Of a stretch of DNA of 64,000 nt, positions 58,171-64,000 are shown piece by piece; positions within the stretch are counted from its first letter, which is position 1; every line of letters begins with the position of its first letter. A program made the translations under genes and the position numbers. This DNA comes from JACCTU01 sp963809175 (lineage in GTDB: Bacteria > Actinomycetota > Thermoleophilia > Gaiellales > Gaiellaceae), in NCBI GenBank assembly GCA_963809175.1, contig CAWEIK010000003.1, positions 558,001 to 622,000 of the forward strand, written 5' to 3'. Under the pieces are notes generated by a model, which was not told the DNA's origin, did no database searches, and was given only the letters and a program-made list of their open reading frames with translations.

Positions 58171-58420
58171 GCGGCTGCGATCGGCCCGCGCTGTCTATCT
58201 GGTTTGAAGCCTCCCACATCTCCTTCGCGCCCGTCTCCTCGTAATCCTCTCGGCGAACTCGACTGCTAACCGAAACTCGGAGTGTGGGTCAGAACGCACG
58301 CGCCCCCCTCCTGCCCCCCGGCGACCAGGCCCCCAGCGCACAAGCACTTCGCGAGGGGGAGGGGTCGCCTGCCTCGTTGATGACCTCCTACTTCAGTTGG
58401 GGGTCACGTCGACGCCGGCT
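58171..58420. other. Intergenic stretch, no feature seen
   Basis: About 250 bases between the M6-like gene and the phage-like small gene; no coding frame, hairpin with T-tract or RNA gene was recognised. Confidence 0.4.
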
Positions 58421-58609
58421 TTACCACGATCCTCCGTCGACCTTCATCGCAGCACGAAGCTGCTGGATCTCCGCGAGCGTCATCTTCTCGACGTCCTCGA
58501 CCGTCTGCGGATGCGTGATCTCGACCTTCTCCTGCGGCTTGCCGTACACCCTCATCAAAAGAGCCTCGGCAGCGCGCCAGTCGCCGGACTCAATCGCCTT
58601 GAAGAACAC
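58421..58609 (-). pseudogene. Phage-like small protein, probable C-terminal remnant
   Basis: The frame VFFKAIESGDWRAAEALLMRVYGKPQEKVEI, then EDVEKMTLAEIQQLRAAM, resembles small proteins encoded near phage terminases that carry a YGKPxExVE stretch. The frame remains open upstream (ALTVEERAEEIVGV) but runs antisense into the integrase relic, so its true 5' end appears lost at about 58645. GTG at 58609 is only the nearest start. Confidence 0.4.
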
Positions 58610-58644
58610 GCCGACGATCTCCTCGGCGCGCTCCTCGACGGTGA

Positions 58645-58740
58645 GCGCTCCGCTGCTACTCGCACGTCTTCGAGGAGGTTCGCGGGGGGCGCCGGATCGA
58701 GCAGGAGATCGCTCAGGTGGACGCTGCGTTCGCGGGCTAG
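58645..58740 (+). pseudogene. Tyrosine recombinase (integrase) C-terminal relic
   Basis: A 31-codon open end, ALRCYSHVFEEVRGG..., matches the end of tyrosine recombinases, where Y-S-H-V-x-E-E holds the catalytic tyrosine. A stop codon lies immediately upstream in this frame (58642), so the rest of the gene is gone. It is followed by a terminator and tRNA-Gly, the usual target of such elements. Confidence 0.5.
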
Positions 58741-58765
58741 GTCGCTCAGCGGGTCAGCGTCGTCG

Positions 58766-58788
58766 AGGGGCCGAAAGGCCCCTTTTTC
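58766..58788 (+). terminator. Intrinsic terminator after the integrase relic
   Basis: GGGGCC-GAAA-GGCCCC followed by TTTTT, an intact strong terminator on the plus strand. Confidence 0.85.
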
Positions 58789-58792
58789 GTTC

Positions 58793-58813
58793 TTGCTGAC
58801 CCATTGCTGACCC
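58793..58813 (+). repeat. Direct repeat TTGCTGACCC x2
   Basis: Ten-base repeats at 58793-58802 and 58804-58813 between the integrase relic and tRNA-Gly; possible recombinase arm-type sites or remains of an att region. Confidence 0.5.
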
Positions 58814-58853
58814 GAGGGCCGTTTTGCTCGATCTTCGCGCCTCCCGGGGCAAC

Positions 58854-58880
58854 AAAAAAGCCCCTGAGCTGGGGCTTTTG
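58854..58880 (-). terminator. Intrinsic terminator of tRNA-Gly
   Basis: On the minus strand AAAAGCCCC-AGCTCA-GGGGC followed by TTTTTT, four bases after the tRNA 3' end. Confidence 0.88.
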
Positions 58881-58883
58881 GAG

Positions 58884-58957
58884 AGCGGATGATGGGACTC
58901 GAACCCACGACCTTCTGCATGGCAAGCAGACGCTCTAGCCAACTGAGCTACATCCGC
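58884..58957 (-). tRNA. tRNA-Gly (GCC)
   Basis: 74 nt: acceptor GCGGATG/CATCCGC, D-arm GCTCAGTTGGCTAGAGC, anticodon stem TCTGC/GCAGA with loop TTGCCAT (anticodon GCC), T-arm GTGGGTTCGAGTCCCAT. CCA is not encoded. Confidence 0.96.
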
Positions 58958-59019
58958 GCGCCGGCCAGTATAGCGGCGGCTTTTATCGCTCCCGTCGTCC
59001 CCGAGTGCTCGTCGCCCGA

Positions 59020-59556
59020 TCAGGCAGGCAGGATCGGGTGCGCGTAGTAGCGCCGGACACTCGAGCCGATCCGGGAGACGTCGGTCCCGTAGACGTGGAT
59101 CGAGATCGCGGTGTGATCGCCCGCGTTTCGGACGCGGTGAATGTCGCCCGGCGGAGCGAATCCGCTCACTTCCCCTGAGCTGTTCGTTCTGGTTCCAACC
59201 TCGACGAGGCAGCCTCGCTTCTCGTCGAGCGTGAAGAGCTCCTCATGCTCGACCCCCTGGATGACCCCGAACACGCACCAGGTCACGTGATCGTGGATCG
59301 CGGTCACCTGTCCGGGGTGCCAGACCAGCGCAACGATGGAAAAGGCCCCGTCGGGCTCGGTGTGGAGCACGTGGCTGCGGTAGCTCTCCGGGTCGCCGAT
59401 CCGCTGCTCGGCCGTGAGCATCTCGGGCAGCGGTAGCTGGCGGGCCAACTCGCCGGCCACGAGGCGCGCCGTCTGTTCCCAGTCGGCCTGCTTGCTGACG
59501 ACGGCGCGGACCGCAGCCACCAGCTCGTCCAGCCCGCTACACACGCGGAAACTCAT
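59020..59556 (-). CDS. Cysteine dioxygenase-like cupin
   Basis: 178 residues. The iron site shows WHPGQVTAIHDHVTWCVFGVIQG (two His) and PPGDIHRVRNAG (third His), the 3-His cupin of thiol dioxygenases; SIHVYGTD follows. It would oxidise cysteine or another small thiol to a sulfinate. Its 5' end overlaps the VOC gene's 3' end by 20 bases. Substrate is not certain from sequence. Confidence 0.8.
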   Translation of the reverse strand: MSFRVCSGLDELVAAVRAVVSKQADWEQTARLVAGELARQLPLPEMLTAEQRIGDPESYRSHVLHTEPDGAFSIVALVWHPGQVTAIHDHVTWCVFGVIQGVEHEELFTLDEKRGCLVEVGTRTNSSGEVSGFAPPGDIHRVRNAGDHTAISIHVYGTDVSRIGSSVRRYYAHPILPA

Positions 59557-59930
59557 CGCCGCGACCTCGGACCTTCGGCTGCCAGAGGGCGATCTCGGCG
59601 CCGGCGGGTACTGCGACGACGCTTCGCCAGCCCGCCGGGCCCTCTCGGGGCTCGAGCAGCACCGACGCCCCGAGCAGACGCGCCTGCTCGGTCGCTTCGG
59701 CGACGTCGGTGACCTCGACGTAGGGCAGCCACAGGGCAGCGCTCGGTGTCGCGCTCGACGACGCCGCCCTCGATCCCGTTGCCCAGGTCGAGCGCGAGGT
59801 ACGACCCACAGTCGACGGCGATCTTCTCCGCGTGCCAGCCGAACAGTCGCGTGTAGAAGGCGCAGGCGCGCGAGAGATTGCCGGTGTGGAGCTCCAGGTG
59901 GACGACGGGATTGACGCAGGCCGGCCTCAT
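59537..59930 (-). CDS. VOC/glyoxalase family protein, one frameshift
   Basis: About 131 residues. MRPACVNPVVHLELHTGNLSRACAFYTRLFGWHAEKI is the first beta-alpha-beta unit, GGVVERDTP then (after adding one C near 59744-59746) SAALWLPYVEVTDVAEATEQARLLGASVLLEPREGPAGWRSVVAVPAGAEIALWQPK is the second, as in glyoxalase-like metal-binding proteins. Role unknown; often found beside ECF41 sigma factors. Confidence 0.82.
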
Positions 59931-60007
59931 GCCCTGCCTTCTTTCGACCGGCGTCAGCCCGAAGAACTCATCGGCGGAAGCGATGAGTTCTGCCTGCGGC
60001 GCCGGTC

Positions 60008-60013
60008 TAATCT
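60008..60013 (+). promoter_or_regulatory. -10 element for the ECF41-like sigma gene
   Basis: TAATCT ends seven bases before the ATG at 60021. Confidence 0.4.
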
Positions 60014-60020
60014 GGTGAGG

Positions 60021-61064
60021 ATGGCCATCACCCCCATCGAATCGATCCAGGGCCGAGACCTGCTCGACGCGGCTCGCGGCGGCGACGAGGACGCCTTTCG
60101 CCGCATCGTCGAGGACCATCGAGCAGGGCTCCACGCCCACTGCTACCGCATGCTGGGCTCGCTGCACGACGCCGAGGACGCGCTCCAGGACACCCTCCTG
60201 CGCGCGTGGCGCGGGCTACCCGGGTTCGGGGGCCGAAGCACGCTCCGCTCCTGGCTCTACAGGATCGCGACCAATGCGTGTCTGGACGCGATCGCGCGGC
60301 GGCCGAAGCGCGTGCTTCCGATCGACTACGGCCCGCCGACGACCTCACGACGGACCTCGGTGAGCCGCTCGTCGAGTCGGTGTGGATCGAGCCCTACCCG
60401 GACGAGACGCTGGGGCTCGGGGACGGCTATGCCGCGCCGGACGCACGCTACGAGCAGCGCGAGGCCGTCGAGCTCGCCTTCGTCGCGGCGCTGCAGCACC
60501 TGCCGGCCACCCAGCGCGCGGTGCTCGATCATGCGCGAGGTGCTCGGCTTCTCGGCGCGAGAGGTCTCGGAGTCGCTCGAGACGACCGTCGCGTCGGTGA
60601 ACAGCGCCTTGCAGCGCGCACGCAAGACCATCGACGAGCGTCTCCCCGAGCAGAGCCAGCAGGAGACGCTTGCGCTCGCTCGGCGACGAGCGGATCGCGA
60701 GAACTCGTCGACGCGTACGTCGATGCGTGGCAACGAGGCGACGTCGACCTGCTGCTGGAACTGCTGGCCGAGGACGCCGTCTTCTCCATGCCGCCGTGGG
60801 CGAGCTGGTGGCGCGGCCGCGAGACGATCGCCGGCTTCGCACATGCCGCCGTTGAGTTCTGCGCCGAGGCACGCGCCGTCCCGACCTGCGCGAACGGGCA
60901 GGTGGCGGTCGCCTACTACCAGCCGGAACGGCGAGACCGGGCGCTTCACGGCCGCGGCGATCGACGTGCTCACGTTCGAGGGCTCACGGATCAAGGAGAT
61001 CACCGCCTTCATTCTCCCCGGGCTCTTTCCGCACTTCGGCCTTGCTCACGAGCTCGCGCCGTAG
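60021..61064 (+). pseudogene. ECF41-like sigma factor with SnoaL domain, frame broken at least four times
   Basis: Region 2 reads AFRRIVEDHRAGLHAHCYRMLGSLHDAEDALQDTLLRAWRGLPGF, then, through changes of frame, DDLTTDLGEPLVESVWIEPYPDETL, HLPATQRAVLIMREVLGFSAREVSESL (region 4), ELVDAYVDAWQRGDVDLLLELLAEDAVFSMPPW and GETGRFTAAAIDVLTFEGSRIKEI (SnoaL-like domain). This is the architecture of the ECF41 group, in which the C-terminal domain acts as a built-in regulator. Shifts are near 60332 (-1), 60527 (+1), 60671-60705 (one or two) and 60925 (+1). All motifs are preserved, so errors rather than decay are likely. Confidence 0.8.
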
Positions 61065-61072
61065 CGGCGACG

Positions 61073-61474
61073 TCACTCGGGAGCGTCGAGCGCCTCGTTC
61101 ACGAGCCGGTCCGCGAGCTCGTTCTGCTCGCGGCGGACGGCCGTGTACGACACTTCGCCGATGCGGTGCGCAACCCGCTCCGCCTCGCTGTTGAGCTTCT
61201 TCAGCGCCTCGTTCTTGACGCGGTACTCGCCCGTCATCTGCTTGACCAGCAGCTCCGAGTCCGAGACGACGCCGACCTCGTCCAGCCCGAGCTCGAGCGC
61301 CTTCTCGAGCCCGGCGATCAGCGCGCGGTACTCGGCGACGTTGTTCGTGGCGACGCCGATGCGCTCGCCGTGCGCGGCGAGCACCGTTCCGTCGTCGGCT
61401 TCGAGCACGTAGCCGTACGCGGCCGGACCCGGGTTGCCGCGGGCGCCGCCGTCGGTGAACAGCGTCGCCTTCAC
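61073..61474 (-). CDS. RNase H-like (RNase HI/reverse-transcriptase-like) protein
   Basis: 133 residues. The acidic active site is visible as FTDGGARGNPGPAAYG (first Asp), NVAEYRALIAGLEKAL (Glu), VVSDSELLVKQM (Asp) and REQNELADRLVNEAL (last Asp). It cleaves RNA in RNA/DNA hybrids. The start overlaps the GNAT gene stop by 4 bases. Confidence 0.92.
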   Translation of the reverse strand: MKATLFTDGGARGNPGPAAYGYVLEADDGTVLAAHGERIGVATNNVAEYRALIAGLEKALELGLDEVGVVSDSELLVKQMTGEYRVKNEALKKLNSEAERVAHRIGEVSYTAVRREQNELADRLVNEALDAPE

Positions 61475-61962
61475 GCGTCGAAGGTGAGCAGCATCCTGCC
61501 GAGGCCGTCGCCGGGCTCGTACTCGACCCAGCCGAGCCTCGCGTAGAGGTGCTTCGCAGGGTTGGCCGCGTCGACGCTGAGTGAGAGGCGCGCGAGGCCG
61601 TCGCGGCGCGCGCGCTCGGCCGCGGCTTCCATCAGCGCGGCTCCGACGCCTTTCCCGCGGTGACCGTCCGCGACGGCGATCGCGAGCTCCGGCGTCTCGT
61701 CGTCGACGTAGCCCTCGCCGTGGTCGTCCTCGGTGAAGAGCCGGTACCAGACGCAGCCCACCGGCTGCCCGTCGTCCTCGGCGATCAGCGCAACGTCACC
61801 CGTTCGGCCCCACGCATCGTGAAACCGAACGACCTCCGGGTGCGCGAGCACGAACTCGGGCGGATAGCGCTCCGCGTCAGGCTGCCACATGAGCGCCGCG
61901 TACAGCATCTCCCGGAGGAACGGCAGGTCCGCTTCCGCGAGCTCCCTGATCGCGACCGCCAC
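61471..61962 (-). CDS. GNAT family N-acetyltransferase
   Basis: 163 residues from GTG at 61960-61962. IRELAEADLPFLREMLYAAL starts it, with VGCVWYRLF, ELAIAVADGHRGKGVGAALMEAAAERA (motif A, Q/R-x-x-G-x-G/A as HRGKGVG) and LSVDAANPAKHLYARLGWVEY. It acetylates an unknown amine. The gap to the aldehyde dehydrogenase stop is 14 bases; a longer frame would overlap that gene needlessly. Confidence 0.87.
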   Translation of the reverse strand: MAVAIRELAEADLPFLREMLYAALMWQPDAERYPPEFVLAHPEVVRFHDAWGRTGDVALIAEDDGQPVGCVWYRLFTEDDHGEGYVDDETPELAIAVADGHRGKGVGAALMEAAAERARRDGLARLSLSVDAANPAKHLYARLGWVEYEPGDGLGRMLLTFDA

Positions 61963-61976
61963 CGCGCCGCTTCGGT

Positions 61977-63482
61977 TCACTCGTTGTCGATCTGCGCGCG
62001 CTGGAGCTTGCCCGAGTAGTCGACGTAGATCGCCTTCCACTCGGTGAAGACGTCGAGCGCCGCCTGGCCCGCCTCACGGTGGCCGTTGCCCGTGTCCTTC
62101 GTTCCACCGAACGGGAGATGCACTTCAGCGCCGGTCGTGCCGGCGTTCACGTACGTGATGCCGGTGTTCAGGTCGCGCATCGCGCGGAACGCGCGGTTGA
62201 CGTCCTGCGTGAAGATCGCCGACGAGAGCCCGTACTTGACGCCGTTGACCGCGCGCACGGCCTCGTCGAAGTCCTTGACCTTGATCAGCGCGGTCGTCGG
62301 GCCGAAGATCTCCTCCTGCGCGATTCGCATCCCGGGGTCGACGTCGCCGAAGATCGTCGGCTTGTAGTAGAAGCCCTTGTCGAGGCCGTTGCCGGTCGCG
62401 ACCTCGCCGCCCGTCAGCAGCGTCGCGCCCTCGTCCTTGCCGATCTCGGTGTACGCGTGGATCTTCTCGATCGACGCGCGGTTGATCACGGGGCCGAGGT
62501 CGGTATCCGGCTCCCAACCCGGGCCGAGCTGCATCCGCTCCGCCGCCGCGACGAGGCGAGACTGCAGCTCGTCGTAGACGCTCTCGTGCACGACGATCCT
62601 GCTCGCGGCCGTGCAGCGCTGCCCCGACGTCCCGAAGGCCGACCAGACGATCCCGTCGACGGCGAGCTCGAGGTCCGCGTCGTCCATCACGACGATCGCG
62701 TTCTTGCCGCCGAGCTCGAGGTGCACGAGCTTCAGCCGGTCCGCCGCGGCGTGCGTCACGCGCACACCGGTCTCGCGCGAGCCGGTGAACGTGATCACCG
62801 GCACGTCGGGATGCTTGACGATCGCTTCGCCGACCTCCTCGCCGAAGCCGTGCACGACGTTCACGACACCCGCGGGCAGCCCTGACTCCTCGAGCAGCTC
62901 GACGAAGCGCTCCGCGAGCAGCGGCGTGTCCTCCGCCGGCTTGAAGACGACCGTGTTGCCGCACACGAGCGCGGGCGCGATCTTCCAGCTCGGGATCGCG
63001 ATCGGGAAGTTCCAGGGCGTGATCACTCCGACGACGCCGATCGGCATCCGCACGCTCATCTGGAACTTGTTCGGCAGCTCCGACGGCGTCGTCTGCCCGA
63101 ACATGCGCCGCCCCTCGCCGGCCATGTAGAGCGTCATGTCGATCGCCTCCTGGACGTCGCCGGCGGCCTCGACCGTGACCTTGCCCATCTCCCGGCTCAT
63201 CAGGTCGGCGAGATCGTCCTTGTGCTCGACGAGCAGGTTGGCGAAGCGGTAGAGGACCTCGGCGCGCTTCGGGGCCGGCGTCAGGCGCCAGCCCTCGTAG
63301 GCTTCCTTCGCCGCCGCGACTGCTTGGTCGACGTCCTCCGCGGTCGAGCGCGGGAACTCGCCGATCGCGTCCCCGGTCGCCGGGACGATGCTCTCGAACG
63401 TCTCGCCGCCGGCCGCGTCGATCCACTCGCCGCCGACGTAGTTGCGGAACTTCTTGATGCCCGTGGTCGCCACGGGGGCCAT
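61977..63482 (-). CDS. Aldehyde dehydrogenase (ALDH7/aminoadipate-semialdehyde-like)
   Basis: 501 residues. ITPWNFPIAIPSWKIAPAL and FTGSRETG are NAD-site motifs, LELGGKNAIVV holds the catalytic Glu, SGQRCTAASRIVV the catalytic Cys, and QEEIFGPTTALIKV and GAEVHLPFGGTKDTGNGHREAG follow. The last segment is common in enzymes acting on aminoadipate semialdehyde or related aldehydes. Oxidises an aldehyde with NAD(P). No lysine-degradation partner is in the window. Confidence 0.93.
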   Translation of the reverse strand: MAPVATTGIKKFRNYVGGEWIDAAGGETFESIVPATGDAIGEFPRSTAEDVDQAVAAAKEAYEGWRLTPAPKRAEVLYRFANLLVEHKDDLADLMSREMGKVTVEAAGDVQEAIDMTLYMAGEGRRMFGQTTPSELPNKFQMSVRMPIGVVGVITPWNFPIAIPSWKIAPALVCGNTVVFKPAEDTPLLAERFVELLEESGLPAGVVNVVHGFGEEVGEAIVKHPDVPVITFTGSRETGVRVTHAAADRLKLVHLELGGKNAIVVMDDADLELAVDGIVWSAFGTSGQRCTAASRIVVHESVYDELQSRLVAAAERMQLGPGWEPDTDLGPVINRASIEKIHAYTEIGKDEGATLLTGGEVATGNGLDKGFYYKPTIFGDVDPGMRIAQEEIFGPTTALIKVKDFDEAVRAVNGVKYGLSSAIFTQDVNRAFRAMRDLNTGITYVNAGTTGAEVHLPFGGTKDTGNGHREAGQAALDVFTEWKAIYVDYSGKLQRAQIDNE

Positions 63483-63483
63483 G

Positions 63484-63702
63484 CTATCCCTCGGTGATGT
63501 CCGGGAAGGTGCCCGGGGCCCGGCTCCGCCGACGGTCCCGCGTCTCGCGCTTCTCGCCCTCCGGAGCGGCCTTCCCGCGGCGACGGTCGGGACCCGAGCG
63601 TCGGTCGATGATCACCGTCACGTTCGGGTTGTCCTTGTAGTACTCGACCATCTTGTCGAAGAGCTCGGCTTCGAGCTCCGGCGGGATCACGCAATAGATC
63701 AC
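63484..63702 (-). CDS. Small conserved-looking hypothetical protein
   Basis: 72 residues from GTG at 63700-63702: IYCVIPPELEAELFDKMVEYYKDNPNVTVIIDRRSGPDRRRG, then an arginine-rich tail to FPDITEG. The IDRRSGxDRR pattern recurs in many actinobacterial and other small proteins of unknown function. It precedes the aldehyde dehydrogenase with almost no gap. Confidence 0.6.
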   Translation of the reverse strand: MIYCVIPPELEAELFDKMVEYYKDNPNVTVIIDRRSGPDRRRGKAAPEGEKRETRDRRRSRAPGTFPDITEG

Positions 63703-63733
63703 GCTCTGATTGTAGGGAGCGATTCGGTTCTTA

Positions 63734-64000
63734 CTAGAGGCGAGCGATGTCGGGGACGAGCCGGCCGTCCTCTTCGAGGTGCGCGTTCCAGTGGCCGAAC
63801 GACGACTCGAGCTCCCGTGGGTCCTGCCCACGCTCGGCGAGACGGACCGGCTGCGCGGACTCGAGGCTGACGCGGTACTGGTACCAGGAGATGTCCCAGA
63901 CGATCGTGACGACGAGCTCCGACTTGACCCCGGAGAGCTGCACGATCGACGCGCGGGGCTGACCGAGACTCTTCGCGATCCCCCCGACCGTCCGTCGGTA
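63734..64000 (-). CDS. Hypothetical protein, 5' end beyond the window
   Basis: The frame is open to the window edge: YRRTVGGIAKSLGQPRASIVQL, ELVVTIVWDISWYQYRVSLESAQPVRLAERGQDPRELESSFGHWNAHLEEDGRLVPDIARL. An alternating hydrophobic strand and a W-x-Y-x-Y pattern are visible; no family recognised. Partial. Confidence 0.65.
   Translation of the reverse strand, partial: YRRTVGGIAKSLGQPRASIVQLSGVKSELVVTIVWDISWYQYRVSLESAQPVRLAERGQDPRELESSFGHWNAHLEEDGRLVPDIARL

Overview
The window is a high-GC bacterial chromosome segment, most likely from an actinobacterium of the Thermoleophilia type (Gaiellales or Solirubrobacterales). That placement is an inference from GC-rich codon use, secreted proteins with no close counterpart in model bacteria, a SigK/RskA pair, a RemA-like protein and many GTG/TTG starts. 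Coding is dense and most genes lie on the minus strand in overlapping operons.

Layout. 1-1.8 kb: tail of an M48 (HtpX-like) protease, an MFS permease and a GNAT acetyltransferase. 1.83-7.12 kb: a complete minus-strand 16S-23S-5S rRNA operon with no spacer tRNA, clear processing stems, a 3' terminator, and a candidate promoter whose -35 lies in the last codons of tyrS. 7.1-10.85 kb: tyrS, a secreted TPR protein and a secreted DUF4331 protein. Diverging from these are an ECF sigma factor with its RskA-type anti-sigma, then a class A penicillin-binding protein with PASTA domains. 14.8-23.5 kb: a ten-gene minus-strand run (lipoprotein, class V aminotransferase, serA, membrane methyltransferase, YbaK deacylase, ilvE, DegT aminotransferase, RemA-like protein, MFS exporter, 3-methyladenine DNA glycosylase). 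23.5-33 kb: a sugar ABC importer (ATPase, binding protein, two permeases) with a GH38 alpha-mannosidase, preceded by a penicillin acylase family amidase. 33-36 kb: membrane and cell-wall proteins (RPF-like protein, M23 peptidase, CopD-like protein). 35.8-40.2 kb: gatCAB, a cold-shock protein and folD. 40.2-45.5 kb: HMG-CoA reductase with a hotdog thioesterase, an epimerase, a phospholipase D family protein, a glutamine amidotransferase and tRNA-Cys. 45.6-49 kb: a DcuA/B-like C4-dicarboxylate transporter, an anchored hypothetical protein and PepD. 49-59 kb: an accessory stretch of small membrane proteins, lipoproteins, a propeller protein, an M6-like protein without a recognisable zinc motif, gene fragments and an integrase relic, ending at tRNA-Gly. 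59-64 kb: cysteine dioxygenase-like protein, VOC protein, ECF41-like sigma factor, RNase H, GNAT, aldehyde dehydrogenase and small hypotheticals.

A dominant property is a large number of single-base frameshifts in otherwise well-conserved genes, including the normally essential tyrS and folD. This looks more like uncorrected read errors than gene decay, so these genes are annotated as one locus each with the shift position. I found no CRISPR array, insertion sequence or recognisable defence system. The most unusual items are the rRNA promoter/terminator/boxA arrangement, symmetric -10 elements shared by divergent genes with very short leaders, the HMG-CoA reductase/thioesterase pair, the split small gene around the propeller gene, and the apparent dead M6-like protease.
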